From the NCBI GenBank assembly GCA_030706065.1, contig JAUZPH010000306.1, positions 1 to 5,093 on the forward strand: a stretch of 5,093 bases of DNA, in the 5' to 3' direction. This document shows positions 4,813-5,093 of the stretch, in pieces; position 1 is the first letter of the stretch, and the number at the start of each line of letters is the position of its first letter. The notes below the pieces were generated by a model. The model searched no databases. It was not told the origin of the DNA and was given only the letters and a program-made list of their open reading frames with translations. The position numbers and the translations under genes were made by a program. The DNA comes from Bacillota bacterium (GTDB lineage: Bacteria; Bacillota; Clostridia; Clostridiales; Clostridiaceae).

Positions 4813-5093
4813 TTACTCTTCAGAACATAAGCGTGGATTTTTGAGTATCCCCATAGGCTTAAGTTGATACTGGTACGCCCATCCATGTCCTGTAGTCCTC
4901 CATGCATTAGGGCCAAACCATTTATAATTGCTCATGCAATTATGGACACATCCAAATGCATTAACCCTATTACCGAAACAGGTTATATCTAAAACGTGTT
5001 TTCCTTCTTCAACATACCCTAATGAAAGTGAATATGGTTCAAAAGCAATTCTACCTTTTCTTTCACCATCCAATCCTACAGCTATAACCGGAT
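4813..5093 (-). CDS. C-terminal part of a glycoside-hydrolase-like protein (partial)
   Basis: The frame stays open to the window edge, so only the last 93 or so residues are present; the TTG at 5071-5073 is an internal Leu codon, not a start. The fragment contains ITCFGNRVNAFGCVHN, then KWFGPNAWRTTGHGWAYQYQ, and ends LKPMGILKNPRLCSEE. To my memory the pattern of a jelly-roll beta strand with FGNR-N-FG-HN, an aromatic WFGP-AWRT-G segment and a closing YQLKP-GI is the C-terminal galactose-binding-like domain of large glycoside-hydrolase-like proteins, some annotated near alpha-L-rhamnosidases or GH2 enzymes. The catalytic domain is outside the window, so substrate and exact family cannot be assigned. 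No clear terminator follows the stop; a 14-bp inverted repeat lies about 40 bases downstream. Confidence 0.65.
   Translation of the reverse strand, partial: PVIAVGLDGERKGRIAFEPYSLSLGYVEEGKHVLDITCFGNRVNAFGCVHNCMSNYKWFGPNAWRTTGHGWAYQYQLKPMGILKNPRLCSEE

Noticed and set aside
4813..5073. Complete 86-residue protein starting at the TTG at 5073
   Set aside because: The frame is open to the window edge and the sequence is the tail of a larger domain, so the TTG is an internal leucine codon.

Overview
The window reads as low-GC, Gram-positive, clostridial chromosome: strong AGGAGG-type ribosome binding sites, AT-rich intergenic DNA, near-consensus sigma-A promoters and U-tract terminators. Protein content points to an anaerobic firmicute of the Clostridium/Ruminiclostridium kind, and the glycoside-hydrolase-like tail at the right edge would suit a plant-polysaccharide user. 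The genus is an inference. No mobile element, CRISPR array, tRNA or rRNA was seen.

Layout, left to right. 57-1130 (-) is a membrane-anchored Ntn-hydrolase of the choloylglycine hydrolase / acyltransferase type, with a terminator over its stop codon. 1131-1656 is a long gap holding a possible minus-strand gene remnant, its terminator-like hairpin, and the promoter and about 120-nt leader of the next gene. 1657-1824 (+) is a 55-residue zinc-ribbon protein. It converges on a DEAD-box RNA helicase (1880-3478, -), and a perfect 15-bp hairpin terminator lies between them. Upstream of the helicase are a terminator-like hairpin (3529-3562), a 28-codon ORF with an excellent ribosome binding site (3570-3656, -) and a near-consensus promoter (3912-3940, -). 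Together these make a leader of about 430 nt. 3951-4454 (-) encodes a 167-residue protein that I do not recognise. It has its own strong promoter and a structured leader containing a compact two-hairpin element flanked by A7 and T7. 4719-4771 is a 14-bp inverted repeat. 4813-5093 (-) is the 3' end of a glycoside-hydrolase-like gene that runs off the window.

The most interesting theme is RNA-level control. All three central genes have long leaders with visible structure: a short ORF plus terminator before the helicase, a helix able to hide the Shine-Dalgarno sequence before the zinc-ribbon gene, and a possible three-way junction or attenuator before the unknown gene. Helicases of this type, and probably small zinc-ribbon proteins, are used in cold adaptation and RNA or ribosome maintenance. 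A shared stress response is plausible but inferred. All structures were folded by eye.
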